NCBI RefSeq assembly: GCF_024609265.1
Contig: NZ_JANHMP010000001.1
Coordinates: 1,729,505-1,793,504, forward strand
DNA: 64,000 nt
DNA from: Geothrix campi
Lineage (GTDB): Bacteria > Acidobacteriota > Holophagae > Holophagales > Holophagaceae
Direction: 5' to 3'
Below the pieces are notes generated by a model. The model did not search any database and had not been told where the DNA came from. It was given only the letters and a program-made list of their open reading frames with translations. Made by a program: the position numbers and the translations under genes. Below, in pieces: positions 53,686 through 62,357 of the stretch. The first letter of the stretch is position 1. The number at the start of each line of letters is the position of its first letter.

Positions 53686-54333
53686 ATGTCCCAGGAAGTC
53701 CTGATCGTCCCCAAGCGTGAAACCTTCGGCAAGGCCGCGGTTCGCGACCTCAAGAAGAGCGGCATGATCCCCGCCGTGGTCTACGGCCTGAACGAGGCCC
53801 CCATCGCCATCGCCATCAGCCCCAAGGCCGTGGCCCGGGTGCTGGCCAGCGACTCCGGCATGAACTCCGTGATGTTCCTCCAGCGCGAGGGCACGGACAT
53901 CAAGCGCCACGTCATCATCAAGGACCTGCAGCGTCATCCCGTCACCGGCCGCCTGCGCCACGTGGACTTCATGCGCGTGGACATGACCCACAAGGTGCGC
54001 GTGAAGGTGCCCGTGCGCCTCATCGGCACCGCCATCGGCGTGAAGAGCATGGGTGGCGTCCTGGACTTCGCCCACCGCGAGATCGAGCTCGAGTGCCTGC
54101 CCAGCATCATCCCCGCCCACATCGACGTGGATGTGACCAACCTGGCCGTGGGTGACAGCATCCGCTTCGAGCAGATCGCCCTCATGCCCAACGTCGCCTT
54201 CATCGGCGATGCCCACCAGACGGTCTGCTCCGTCCGCGGCAAGGCCGCCGAGGAGGAGGAAGCCGCCGCGCCGGTCGCCGCCGCCGCCGAACCCGAAGTG
54301 GCCAAGAAGGGCAAGAAGGAAGAGAAGAAGTAG
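53686..54333 (+). CDS. rplY: 50S ribosomal protein L25/CTC
   Basis: This 215-residue long-form L25 (CTC/TL5 type) binds 5S rRNA. The N-terminal L25 domain shows KRETFGKAAVRDLKKSGMIP and ITDIKRHVIIKDLQRHPV-type 5S-binding strands at about 65-85. The TL5 C-terminal domain shows ALMPNVAFIGDAHQTVCSVR. The tail is Ala/Glu/Lys-rich and low complexity. AGGTAGGAGG lies before the ATG, and a strong terminator follows. Confidence 0.94.
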   Translation: MSQEVLIVPKRETFGKAAVRDLKKSGMIPAVVYGLNEAPIAIAISPKAVARVLASDSGMNSVMFLQREGTDIKRHVIIKDLQRHPVTGRLRHVDFMRVDMTHKVRVKVPVRLIGTAIGVKSMGGVLDFAHREIELECLPSIIPAHIDVDVTNLAVGDSIRFEQIALMPNVAFIGDAHQTVCSVRGKAAEEEEAAAPVAAAAEPEVAKKGKKEEKK

Positions 54334-54358
54334 CTTTCAGCGATCAGCTGTCAGAAAA

Positions 54359-54384
54359 ACGGGCGCCTGGTGGCGCCCGTTTTT
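54359..54384 (+). terminator. Intrinsic terminator after rplY
   Basis: The arms ACGGGCGCC (54359-54367) and GGCGCCCGT (54372-54380) with a 4-base loop are followed by TTTT. An A run precedes the stem, so it can work in both directions. It ends just before the tetR promoter. Confidence 0.9.
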
Positions 54385-54391
54385 CTGGGGG

Positions 54392-54419
54392 TTGACAGAA
54401 GTAAGTGCTTACTTACACT
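54392..54419 (+). promoter_or_regulatory. tetR promoter with embedded operator
   Basis: The -35 box TTGACA (54392-54397) and -10 box TACACT (54414-54419) are 16 bases apart. The spacer contains AAGTAAG-TG-CTTACTT (54399-54414), a perfect 7-bp dyad. This is the expected place for the TetR product to repress its own gene. Predicted transcription starts at about the ATG (54426). Confidence 0.65.
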
Positions 54420-54425
54420 CAAGGA

Positions 54426-55019
54426 ATGGCCCGACCTGCCCTGGAACTCACCCCCAAGCGCGCCGAAATTGCGGATGCGGCACTCCGGATCATCGAGACC
54501 CGGGGCATCGCCGCCCTGACCACCAGCGCCCTGGCCGGGGAGCTGGGCGTGAGCAGCGGCGCTCCCTTCCGCCACTTCGCGAATCGCGATGAGATTCTCG
54601 AGGCCGTCGTCCTGCGGGTGGAGGAGCTGATCCTGGGCACCTTCCCGCTGGAAACGATCCCTCCCCTGGACCGCATCCAGGCCCTGCTGCAGGCTCGCGC
54701 GAAGGTCGTGGGCGGCCACCGGGGAATCGGGCGGCTGATGTTTTCCGAGCAATTCGCCATGGCGCTGCCGGAGGCCGCCGCCGCGCGGCTGCGGGCTGTG
54801 GTCGCCCGGACCCAGGCCTTCCTCCTGGAGGCGCTCCTGGAAGCCCAACACGAAGGCATCATCCGGACCGATCTCCCACCGAAGTCCCTGCTGACCGTGG
54901 TTTTCGGCCTGCTCATGCACCTCGTCTACACCCGGGCCGCTGGTCACGGCCGCGTCGACGACGCCAGCGAGACGTGCGCGACCCTCCTGGCCATCCTGCA
55001 ACCCCTTCCCGCCGCCTGA
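54426..55019 (+). CDS. TetR-family transcriptional repressor
   Basis: This 197-residue repressor has an N-terminal helix-turn-helix (RAEIADAALRIIETRGIAAL, TTSALAGELGVSSGAPFRHF) and a variable ligand-binding domain of AcrR/TetR type. It lies upstream of a DUF6448 gene in the same direction. The preferred ATG has AAGGA only one base away, too close for a normal ribosome site. That fits leaderless translation from the predicted transcription start. Confidence 0.88.
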   Translation: MARPALELTPKRAEIADAALRIIETRGIAALTTSALAGELGVSSGAPFRHFANRDEILEAVVLRVEELILGTFPLETIPPLDRIQALLQARAKVVGGHRGIGRLMFSEQFAMALPEAAAARLRAVVARTQAFLLEALLEAQHEGIIRTDLPPKSLLTVVFGLLMHLVYTRAAGHGRVDDASETCATLLAILQPLPAA

Positions 55020-55043
55020 ACCGGCGACCCCATTGGAGTTCCC

Positions 55044-55682
55044 ATGCGCAAACGCCTTTCCCCCATCCTGCTGACAGCCCTCCTGGCCGGTCTTTCCGCC
55101 CTGCCCCTGGGTGCCCACTGCGACGCCCTGGACGGCCCCGTGGTCGTCGCCGCCAAGGCGGCGCTGGCGAAGGGTGATGTCAATCCGGTGCTCGCCTGGG
55201 TGAAGGCGGAGGACGAGGCCCAGATCCGGGCCGCCTTCGCCCGCACCCTCAAGGTCGGCGCCCTCAGCCCCGAGGCCCAGGAACTGGCCGAGGCCTACTT
55301 CTTCGAGACGCTGGTGCGGATCCACCGGGCTGGCGAAGGAGCCCCCTACACGGGCCTCAAGCCCGCGGGCCTGGATTTCGGCCCGGCCATCCCCGCCGCG
55401 GACAAGGCCCTGGCCTCCGGCGACATGAAGCCCGTGTTCGACCTCATGCACGGGGTTCTCAAGCCCGGTCTCGAGGCCCGCTTCAAGGAGGCCCGCGCCA
55501 CCCGGAGCCAGGCCACGCCTGATCCCGCCTCCGGCCGGAAGGCCGTGGCCGCCTACGTGGACTTCCTCCACTATGTGGACGGGGTCTACCGCGCTGCGGC
55601 TGGCGGCGGCGCCCATGCCGAGGGTGCGGAAGCGGAAGGCCAGGCCGCGCCCGCCGGGAACCAGCCCCACCACCAGCATTGA
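55044..55682 (+). CDS. Exported DUF6448 family protein
   Basis: This 212-residue protein has a Sec signal ending GAHCD. The mature part has the family segments HCDALDGPVVVAAKAALAKG, DVNPVLAWVKAEDEAQIRAA and GEGAPYTGLKPAG. A His-rich tail (NQPHHQH) ends the protein and may bind metal. Function is unknown. It follows the TetR gene by 24 bases, so the repressor may control it. Confidence 0.8.
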   Translation: MRKRLSPILLTALLAGLSALPLGAHCDALDGPVVVAAKAALAKGDVNPVLAWVKAEDEAQIRAAFARTLKVGALSPEAQELAEAYFFETLVRIHRAGEGAPYTGLKPAGLDFGPAIPAADKALASGDMKPVFDLMHGVLKPGLEARFKEARATRSQATPDPASGRKAVAAYVDFLHYVDGVYRAAAGGGAHAEGAEAEGQAAPAGNQPHHQH

Positions 55683-55723
55683 AGGCCCCTCGTGTCTCGG
55701 CCGATACCTGATAGTTTCAACCC

Positions 55724-56302
55724 ATGTGGACCCTCGTTCCCCTCGGCAACCCCGGCCCCGACTACCAGGACACCCGCCATAACCTCGGCCGCCTCATGCT
55801 CCAGCGCTGGCTGGCGGGCCGCGATCTGGCCCCTTCTCCCGCGAAGCGGTTCCAGTCCGGCACCCTCTATCCACTGACCGACCACCTCCAAGCCCTCGTG
55901 CCCGCCACCTACATGAACCTCTCCGGCGAGGCCTGCGCCCAGGCCGAGGCTGCCGGGATCTACCCGCGGAAGCTCGTGCTGCTTTATGACGACAAGGACC
56001 TGCCCCTGGGCACGGGCCGCTTCCGCCTGGACGGCTCCGATGGTGGCCACAACGGGCTCAGGTCCGTGTTCGAGTGCCTGGGCACCACGGACATCGCCCG
56101 CCTCCGCCTGGGCATCGGCCCCTTCCAGCGCCCCCTGGTGGACTATGTGCTGGAGCACTGGACCGATCCGGAATGGGCGGTCATCGACCGGCTGGACGCC
56201 CCCTTCGCCCGGTTCCTGGACCTGCTCGGCCAGGCAGAGGACCTGGGCGGCCTGGCCAACCTGGTGAATCCCACCGCGTTCTGGGCGGCCGCTGAAGGCT
56301 GA
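55724..56302 (+). CDS. pth: Peptidyl-tRNA hydrolase
   Basis: Pth recycles peptidyl-tRNA by cleaving the ester bond. The 192-residue protein has VPLGNPGPDYQDTRHNLGRL with the catalytic His, the tRNA-clamp segment TYMNLSGEA, LLYDDKDLPLGTGRFRLDGS and GGHNGLRSV. These are the family motifs with conservative changes. It lies upstream of rpsF-rpsR, the frequent rplY-pth-rpsF order. Confidence 0.94.
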   Translation: MWTLVPLGNPGPDYQDTRHNLGRLMLQRWLAGRDLAPSPAKRFQSGTLYPLTDHLQALVPATYMNLSGEACAQAEAAGIYPRKLVLLYDDKDLPLGTGRFRLDGSDGGHNGLRSVFECLGTTDIARLRLGIGPFQRPLVDYVLEHWTDPEWAVIDRLDAPFARFLDLLGQAEDLGGLANLVNPTAFWAAAEG

Positions 56303-56430
56303 GAATTCGAGACTTTCCATTGAATTCCGGCCCTTTCCACGCGAAACTACCTGTTCGCGTCCTCCGCTGGAGGGCGTCTTCCTTGCTCCCCGGAACCCAG
56401 TGGGGGGCTTCACATCCACAAGGAGGACAG

Positions 56431-56820
56431 ATGCGTCACTACGAGACCATCTTCATCGCCTCCCCCACGCTGACGGACGAGCAGAGCGATGAGCTCGTCA
56501 AGCAGTTCGAGGGGATCATTGCGGAGCAGGGTGGCGAGCTGCTCAAGACCGACAAGTGGGGCCGCAAGAAGCTGGCCTACGAAGTCCAGAAGTTCAGCGA
56601 GGGCTACTACACGCTCTTCGAGATGAACGCCGGGCCCGACCTCATCGCCGAGCTGGAGCGCCGCTTCCGCAACAACGATTCGGTCATCAAGTACCTGAGC
56701 GTCCGCCTGGACGAGGCTGAGAAGGCCGCGGGCCGCGCCAAGCAGCGCATCGAGCGCGAGGCCAAGCGCAAGGCCCAGGCCGGCATCAAGGATCGTGCAC
56801 CTGAGGAGGTGGTCGGATGA
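56431..56820 (+). CDS. rpsF: 30S ribosomal protein S6
   Basis: S6 (129 residues) forms a heterodimer with S18 on the 30S platform. It begins [20 protein letters not shown], and has [20 protein letters not shown] and [20 protein letters not shown]. The ATG at 56431 follows AGGAGGACAG. The 5' untranslated region has a GGAGGGC run. It overlaps rpsR by four bases. Confidence 0.96.
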   Translation: MRHYETIFIASPTLTDEQSDELVKQFEGIIAEQGGELLKTDKWGRKKLAYEVQKFSEGYYTLFEMNAGPDLIAELERRFRNNDSVIKYLSVRLDEAEKAAGRAKQRIEREAKRKAQAGIKDRAPEEVVG

Positions 56821-57083
56821 AGCGCCGAGCTGACGCCAAGAAGGGCAAGCCCAAGAAGAAGAAGGCTTTTGGGGGACGACGCGCCAAGTTCTGCAAGTTC
56901 TGCGTCGAGAAGTCCACCATGATCGACTACAAGGACGTGAAGACCCTCCAGGCCTTCACCCCCGAGCGCGGCAAGGTGCTGCCCCGCCGCACCAGCGGTG
57001 TGTGCGCCGTTCACCAGCGCGCCCTCGTGGAAGCCATCAAGCGCGCCCGCAATATCGCGCTGCTCCCCTTCGCCGCAGACTGA
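56817..57083 (+). CDS. rpsR: 30S ribosomal protein S18
   Basis: This 88-residue S18 has an N-terminal Lys-rich extension, then [20 protein letters not shown] and [20 protein letters not shown]. The CxxC plus C/H pattern marks the zinc-binding form. It partners with S6 on the 30S platform. Coupled start at the rpsF stop (ATGA). Confidence 0.96.
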   Translation: MKRRADAKKGKPKKKKAFGGRRAKFCKFCVEKSTMIDYKDVKTLQAFTPERGKVLPRRTSGVCAVHQRALVEAIKRARNIALLPFAAD

Positions 57084-57103
57084 TCCTGGCGCTGGTGGAC
57101 CTT

Positions 57104-57139
57104 CAACAAAGAGGGGGCCAACTGGCCCCCTCTTTGTTG
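57104..57139. terminator. Bidirectional terminator
   Basis: A 17-bp perfect stem (57104-57120 with 57123-57139) has a 2-base loop. The stem centre is GC-rich and the ends are A/T-rich (CAACAAAGAG, CTCTTTGTTG), so U runs form in both directions. It serves rpsR on the plus strand and the convergent lipoprotein gene on the minus strand. Confidence 0.92.
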
Positions 57140-57164
57140 TGATCCCTGCAGGTACCTGCCCGGT

Positions 57165-58280
57165 TCAATCCGTCACGGCAAATACCACGCGATCGTTCCG
57201 CAGGCGTTCGGGATCCAGGATGCGGATGGTGGCGTTCTTGCGATCGTCGGCGAGGGTCACGGTGTAGTCCTTGTCCTTCTGCAGGGAGCCGGGAACCACG
57301 TTCACTTTGCTGATCTTGGCAAGGCCCACATCGGAGGCCTGGATCTGAACCATGGGATTCGGATCATCCAGGGGCAGGTCCTTCTCGAAGCGCGAAGCGA
57401 CGGCCTTGGGCCCCATGCGGTCCTTGGCGAAGACGGGCACCACGATGACGCCCTCATTGACCAGCTGCTTGCGCTGGCCGACCAGGTAGTGCAGCGAATT
57501 GAGCTTGACCTTCTGGGCTTGGCTCAAGGCGGTGAGCTCGTTCACCTGGGCCGTCAGGGTGGTCTTCTCGGTCAGCAGGGAATCCACTTCCCCCTGTACC
57601 TTGGTCCGCTGGGCCACCAGGTCTTCCACCTGGCTGGAGAGGTCGTCGCGATCCTTCTGGAGCGCGGCCCGCTGGTTGTGCAGGTACTCCGTGGGCCCGA
57701 CCACAGCTTTGCCCTGGGTGACGGCCGTGAGATATGAGCCGCCGATGTACTGGTGGTAGACCTGCCAGCCTGGCTGGAGCTCTTCCAGGATGTTCGCCTT
57801 GGCGGCGAGGGTCTTGGCCTTCTCCTCGGAGAGGCCGCGCCCCCGGAGGTAGCGCACGGCCATGGTGAAGTGGTTGTCCTTCTCGGTGGCGATCTGGGGT
57901 TTGGGCAGTTCGGCCTGGAGCCTGGCCACCTTGGTGGTGAGCTCGCCGATGGTCTTGTCCCGATCCAGGATCTCCTGGAGGAGGGCGGCCGTGCTGTTGT
58001 CCTTCTCTGCCTTGACCCGCGCTTCGAGAAGCGTGCGCTGGGACTCGGTCAACTGGATCCCCGCGGCATTGGGTTGCAACCCCGCCCTGGCCATCGCTTC
58101 AGCCTGGGCCTTGGCGGCGCCCTGGACCTGACCTTCAGCCTGCTGGGCCTCTGCGGCCTTGCTGGCGAGGTCCTTGGTCTCCGCGGATTCGGATTGCGAC
58201 TTCTTGTCGCACCCGACCGTGAGGGCGAAGGGCAGGACCGCGAGCGCGGCCCCGAACAGGATGGGCTTCAGGAATTTCAT
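57165..58280 (-). CDS. Coiled-coil lipoprotein, unknown
   Basis: From ATG at 58280 (AGGAGGTGCTC upstream) it has 371 residues. The signal MKFLKPILFGAALAVLPFAL runs into TVGC, a lipobox-like cysteine. A long predicted coiled coil covers about residues 35-110 and 190-250 (QVEDLVAQRTKVQGEVDSLL). Two globular parts lie at 125-175 and 275-371. No enzyme motif is seen. A structural envelope role is likely, but unproven. Confidence 0.7.
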   Translation of the reverse strand: MKFLKPILFGAALAVLPFALTVGCDKKSQSESAETKDLASKAAEAQQAEGQVQGAAKAQAEAMARAGLQPNAAGIQLTESQRTLLEARVKAEKDNSTAALLQEILDRDKTIGELTTKVARLQAELPKPQIATEKDNHFTMAVRYLRGRGLSEEKAKTLAAKANILEELQPGWQVYHQYIGGSYLTAVTQGKAVVGPTEYLHNQRAALQKDRDDLSSQVEDLVAQRTKVQGEVDSLLTEKTTLTAQVNELTALSQAQKVKLNSLHYLVGQRKQLVNEGVIVVPVFAKDRMGPKAVASRFEKDLPLDDPNPMVQIQASDVGLAKISKVNVVPGSLQKDKDYTVTLADDRKNATIRILDPERLRNDRVVFAVTD

Positions 58281-58571
58281 GAGCACCTCCTTGAGACATG
58301 AGGGGTGATGTGGAGCCCAGAAGAGTGGTGCCCAGCCTGCGTTTGCGCAAGTTTAAGTATCTACATCATTTGACCTATCGCACCCTCGTCATGCCGGACC
58401 AGCCTTCGATCTAAGAGCCGCCGTATCTTCACTCCACGAGGGGTTGCGGAAGAGGGGAGTCAGGATCGCGGCCCTTCTTTTTTTGCGTCCGGACGTCGAT
58501 CTGCCTCATCAGTCCCTGCGTCCAGGACACGACCAGGCTGACCACCGCCAAGACTGGGGTAATCTGAAGCC

Positions 58572-59072
58572 ATGTCCGAACCCACGCCCACGCTCAGGCT
58601 CCCCATGCCCCTCCGTCGCAAGAAGGCCATCCAGGCGGCCTGGAAGCCCCTGCTGTTCCAGTGGCTGGTGCCGGGAGCTGGCTACTGGATGATCGGAGAG
58701 AAGGGCCGGGCCAAGATCTTCTTCGGGGTCTGGGTGCTCTTCTGCCTGCTGGCGGCGTTCCAGCTGCAGCACGGTGCCGTGGATGGCGTGAAGGGCGGCG
58801 TCTTCGTACCCGTGGCGGGAGCCTGGCTGCCGACCCTCGGCGCCTTTGGCACCCTGGGCATCGGGCCCGTGTATGGCGCCTTCGCCTGGGCTTTCGGCGG
58901 CGCGGGCACCGAGCCCGTGCGCACACTCACGCAGGAGTATGGCGCCACCTACGTGATGGTCGCCGGCCTGCTGAACTGGCTCTGCTGCTTCGACCTCTGG
59001 GATCGCGTCACGGGCCGCTGGGTCTTCCGCCTGCCGAAGGACGAACAGGAGAAGATCGCCAGGGGCGAATGA
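58572..59072 (+). CDS. DUF6677-like membrane protein
   Basis: This 166-residue protein resembles the DUF6677 family found in acidobacteria. It has FQWLVPGAGYWMIGEKGRAK, similar to the TM2-like LxPGxGxxYxGxxxxG pattern, then hydrophobic helices at about 48-65, 78-105 and 118-135. A short polar tail ends DEQEKIARGE. Function is unknown. It converges with prfB. Confidence 0.7.
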   Translation: MSEPTPTLRLPMPLRRKKAIQAAWKPLLFQWLVPGAGYWMIGEKGRAKIFFGVWVLFCLLAAFQLQHGAVDGVKGGVFVPVAGAWLPTLGAFGTLGIGPVYGAFAWAFGGAGTEPVRTLTQEYGATYVMVAGLLNWLCCFDLWDRVTGRWVFRLPKDEQEKIARGE

Positions 59073-59094
59073 CCCCTGGCGTCGGAACGAGGGG

Positions 59095-60201
59095 CTAGCC
59101 CTCGGATTTGAGCGACTTGGCCAGCAGCTGGGTGCGGATGAAGACATCGATGTCGCCGTCCAGCACCTTCTGGGTCTGGCTGGTCTCGGCGCCGGTCCGG
59201 TGATCCTTGACCATCTGGTAAGGCTGGAGGACGTAGCTGCGGATCTGGCTGCCCCAGGCCACATCGGCTTTGTCGCCGCTGGCGGCGGCAACCTTGTCCA
59301 GGAACTTCCGCTGCTCCAGTTCGTAGAGCCGGCCCTGCAGCACCTTCAGGGCCGTGGCGCGGTTCTTGATCTGGCTGCGCTCGTTCTGGCAGGACACGAC
59401 AATCCCGGTCGGCAGGTGGGTGAAGCGCACGGCGGATTCGGTGCGGTTCACGTGCTGGCCGCCAGCGCCGCTGGCGCGGAAGACATCGATCTTGAGGTCC
59501 TTCTCCGGGATGTCGACATTGATGGTGTCGTCCAGCTCGGGGCTGACATACACGGCGGCGAAGCTGGTGTGCCGGCGCTTGGCCGAGTCGAAGGGACTGA
59601 TGCGCACCAGACGGTGGACGCCGGCCTCCGCCCGCAGGTAGCCATAGGAGAAGGGTGCATCCACGATGAACGTGGCACCCTTGATGCCCGCCTCCTCCCC
59701 ATCCTGGTAGTCGATCATTTCGGTGGCCCAGCCCTTGGCTTCGCAGAAGCGCAGGTACATCCGGAGCAGCATGGCCGCCCAATCCTGGCTTTCGGTGCCC
59801 CCGGCCCCGGGGGCGATGGCCACGATGGCGTGGTTGTGGTCCAGGTCCCCGCTCAGCATCATGCGGAGTTCGGCGTCCTCGATGACCTTGCGCAGATCAC
59901 CTTCCACCGATTCGACTTCCGCCAGCATGTCCGCATCTTCCTTGGCCAGTTCGAGCCCGGTCTCCAGATCCTCCAACCCGCCCGACAGCCGCTTGGCCAG
60001 GGCGATGTCATCGGTGATCGAGCCCCGCTTCTGCAGGAGGGGCTTGGCGGCATCCGGATCGTCCCAGAAGCCGGGAGCCGTGGTCCGTTCCTCGATCTGT
60101 TCCAGTTCCAGGGCTTTGCGCTCGGGGTCGAGGTGGGCGACCAGCTGCCGGACCCGGGGCTCCAGTTCGTTCTTGGCCCGCACCAGGGTCTCGAAATCCA
60201 T
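59095..60201 (-). CDS. prfB: Peptide chain release factor 2
   Basis: RF2 (368 residues) reads UAA/UGA stop codons. The anticodon-like tripeptide region is in RISPFDSAKRRHTSFAAVYV, and the GGQ motif is SGAGGQHVNRTESAVR. One uninterrupted frame from ATG at 60201 covers the full protein, so there is no programmed frameshift in this gene, unlike E. coli. Longer readings to 60402 have no ribosome site. Confidence 0.96.
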   Translation of the reverse strand: MDFETLVRAKNELEPRVRQLVAHLDPERKALELEQIEERTTAPGFWDDPDAAKPLLQKRGSITDDIALAKRLSGGLEDLETGLELAKEDADMLAEVESVEGDLRKVIEDAELRMMLSGDLDHNHAIVAIAPGAGGTESQDWAAMLLRMYLRFCEAKGWATEMIDYQDGEEAGIKGATFIVDAPFSYGYLRAEAGVHRLVRISPFDSAKRRHTSFAAVYVSPELDDTINVDIPEKDLKIDVFRASGAGGQHVNRTESAVRFTHLPTGIVVSCQNERSQIKNRATALKVLQGRLYELEQRKFLDKVAAASGDKADVAWGSQIRSYVLQPYQMVKDHRTGAETSQTQKVLDGDIDVFIRTQLLAKSLKSEG

Positions 60202-60286
60202 TGTCCGCGTCTCCAGCCCGGCCCTCCGGGGAACCTTCGAGTTTAAGGCAATCTGGGATGGGCCGTCCCCACGGTATTCTGATCGG

Positions 60287-61288
60287 ATGCATGATCCCAC
60301 CCCTGTGCTGCCCAGCGACCTGGAGCCCACCATCCGTGGGGTCCTGTCGGGCCATGGGGGGGTGGACCTGGCCTGGGCGCGCTGGGAACACCCCGAACCC
60401 AAGGGACGCGTGGTGATCTCCCACGGCTATGGCGAGCACGGCGAGCGCTATCGGCACACGGCCCACTGGCTGCACGGCCTGGGCTGGTCCGTGTCCAGCA
60501 TGGACCACAGCGGCTTCGGCCGGTCCGGTGGCATCCGGGGCGATGCGGACGGCATCCGCGCCTTCGTGGATAACTTCGCGCTCTTTCTCCGCCAGGAGCG
60601 GCGTCATGACGCCGAGCGCACCGGCGCCACAGCCCGGATGGTGGACGGCGTGCCCATGCCGCCTCTGCCGGTCTGCCCCCAGGTGGTGCTGGGCCACAGC
60701 TTCGGCGGGCTGGTCTCCCTGCTCACCCTTCTCTGGCATGCGGACACTCTGGATGGGCTGATCCTGTCGAGCCCGAGCCTGGCCGTGCGCTCCAATTCCA
60801 GGGCCCTCGTCCTGCTCTCCCGCCTCCTGCGCTGGCTCCTGCCCCACCGGCCCATCCAGCTCCATGGCGACAAGAGCCGCGTATGCTCCGACCCTGTCCT
60901 CGTCCAGCGCTATGAGACCGATCCCCTCTGCCACCGCTGGGCCACCGCCGCCTTCGGGGCCGCTCTGGAGGAGGGACGGGCTGAACTGCTGCCCCTGGGC
61001 CAGGAACTCGATCGCCCCATGCTCCTGCTGGAATCCGGCGAGGACACCGTGGTGGACCCCGACGCCTCCGAGGCGTTGTGGGCAGCCGTGAAGCCCGGCC
61101 TGCTGGAACGCCACCGCCTGGCCGGCTTCTACCATGAGGTCTTCCACGACCGACGCCGAGCCCAAGCTCAGGCCCTGGCCGAACCCTGGCTCGAGAAGCT
61201 GCGCCAGGCATGGAATCCTTCCCTTCGTCCCTGGAACCCTTCGCTCCGTCCCGCCATGTCTGAAATGCTGTCTCCGGAGTCCGCATGA
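60287..61288 (+). CDS. Monoacylglycerol-lipase-like alpha/beta-hydrolase
   Basis: This 333-residue hydrolase_4-type protein has RVVISHGYGEHGERYRHTAH (oxyanion region), SMDHSGFGRSGG, the nucleophile elbow VVLGHSFGGLVSLL, an acid in LLLESGEDTVVDPD and the His in AGFYHEVFHD. It probably cleaves lipid esters. Near its C terminus the unit WNPSLRP occurs twice in tandem, a recent in-frame duplication. Its stop overlaps the bamD start. Confidence 0.85.
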   Translation: MHDPTPVLPSDLEPTIRGVLSGHGGVDLAWARWEHPEPKGRVVISHGYGEHGERYRHTAHWLHGLGWSVSSMDHSGFGRSGGIRGDADGIRAFVDNFALFLRQERRHDAERTGATARMVDGVPMPPLPVCPQVVLGHSFGGLVSLLTLLWHADTLDGLILSSPSLAVRSNSRALVLLSRLLRWLLPHRPIQLHGDKSRVCSDPVLVQRYETDPLCHRWATAAFGAALEEGRAELLPLGQELDRPMLLLESGEDTVVDPDASEALWAAVKPGLLERHRLAGFYHEVFHDRRRAQAQALAEPWLEKLRQAWNPSLRPWNPSLRPAMSEMLSPESA

Positions 61289-62217
61289 AGCGCATCCTCA
61301 CCGTCCTTTCCCTCAGCCTCCTGATCGCGGGGCTGGGATTGGGCTGCCGCAAACCGAAGACGGTCGACCAGACGACCCTCAACTCCACCGTTCTCCTGGC
61401 CACGGCGGACAAGCAGATGAAGCAGGGCAAGTTCACCGAGGCCCGGGCGACTCTGCGCCTGCTGGAGCAGTACCTCCCCGGCTCGCCCGAGTTTCCCAAG
61501 GCCAAGCTCATGCTGGGCGACAGCTTCTTCTTCCAGGGAAGCCCCAGCTTCCCCGAAGCCGAGGTGGAATACTCGAGTTTCCTGAACTACTTCCCCCGCC
61601 ATGAGCTCCGGGACTACGCCCTGTACCACCGGGCCCTCTGCCACTTCTCGGCCATCGAGAGCGCGGAGCGCGATCAGACCGAGACCCGCAAGGCCCTTGA
61701 GGGCTTCCAGCAACTGCTGACGGAATCCCCGGGCAGCCCCTACGCCGGGGAGACCAAGGCCAAGGTGCTCCAGTGCTGGCGGCGCATCGCCGAGCATGAG
61801 CTGGTGGTGGGCGTCTTCTACGTGAACGTCTACTACTACCCCGGAGCCGAACGGCGCCTGAAGGCCCTGCTGGAGACCTATCCGGACTACGTGGATCGCG
61901 AGCGCGCCTATTTCTACCTGGGCGAGGCCATGCGCCAGCGGCTGGTCACCCCGGAGGAAGCGACCCAGTACGCGAAGGACTATGCCGCCAAGTTCCAGAA
62001 GGAGGATCTCAGGACCCTCACTGTTGAGCAGAAGGAACAGTACTCGAAGGATTTCACAGCCTTCACCACCGAGCGCATCAAGACTTTCCGGGACGAGGCT
62101 CGGGGCTACTACCAGAAGCTGGTGGAGAGCTATCCCGGTTCCGAATGGGCCCGGCGCGCCGCGGACCGCCTGGTCACCATGGGCACCGGCGGGGTGAAGG
62201 AAGAACTGGATAGTTGA
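61285..62217 (+). CDS. bamD: BamD-like outer-membrane assembly lipoprotein
   Basis: This 310-residue lipoprotein begins MKRILTVLSLSLLIAGLGLG and ends its signal at Cys. TPR-like repeats follow (ATADKQMKQGKFTEARATLR, GSPEFPKAKLMLGDSFFFQG, RDYALYHRALCHFSAIESAE). It is longer than E. coli BamD and extends with additional TPR-like repeats. The role in barrel assembly is inferred from family. The start overlaps the preceding stop. Confidence 0.82.
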   Translation: MKRILTVLSLSLLIAGLGLGCRKPKTVDQTTLNSTVLLATADKQMKQGKFTEARATLRLLEQYLPGSPEFPKAKLMLGDSFFFQGSPSFPEAEVEYSSFLNYFPRHELRDYALYHRALCHFSAIESAERDQTETRKALEGFQQLLTESPGSPYAGETKAKVLQCWRRIAEHELVVGVFYVNVYYYPGAERRLKALLETYPDYVDRERAYFYLGEAMRQRLVTPEEATQYAKDYAAKFQKEDLRTLTVEQKEQYSKDFTAFTTERIKTFRDEARGYYQKLVESYPGSEWARRAADRLVTMGTGGVKEELDS

Positions 62218-62223
62218 TGTCGT

Positions 62224-62305
62224 CCGGGGGTTCTCCGCTGCGCGGACACCCCCGGGCCCCCGCGCTCGGTCCGGCAAAGCCGAACCTCGCTTCGATCCCC
62301 CCCCG
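62224..62305 (+). repeat. Two-hairpin repeat, copy A
   Basis: Hairpin I has arms CCGGGGGT (62224-62231) and ACCCCCGG (62248-62255) with inner TCCGC-TGC-GCGGA. The linker CCCCCGCGCTCGG follows, then hairpin II around CGGC-AAA-GCCG (62272-62282) and CTCGCTTCGATCCCCC. The copy at 51256-51327 matches hairpin I with a paired base change in its inner stem. Confidence 0.65.
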
Positions 62306-62357
62306 GGTATCCCCCGCGGCCCACCCTACCCGGTCCCTGCCACCCACCGGAGGCTGC

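Noticed and set aside
59095-60201. Programmed frameshift in prfB
   Set aside because: The full release factor 2 is encoded in a single frame from a normal ATG; no early in-frame TGA is seen.
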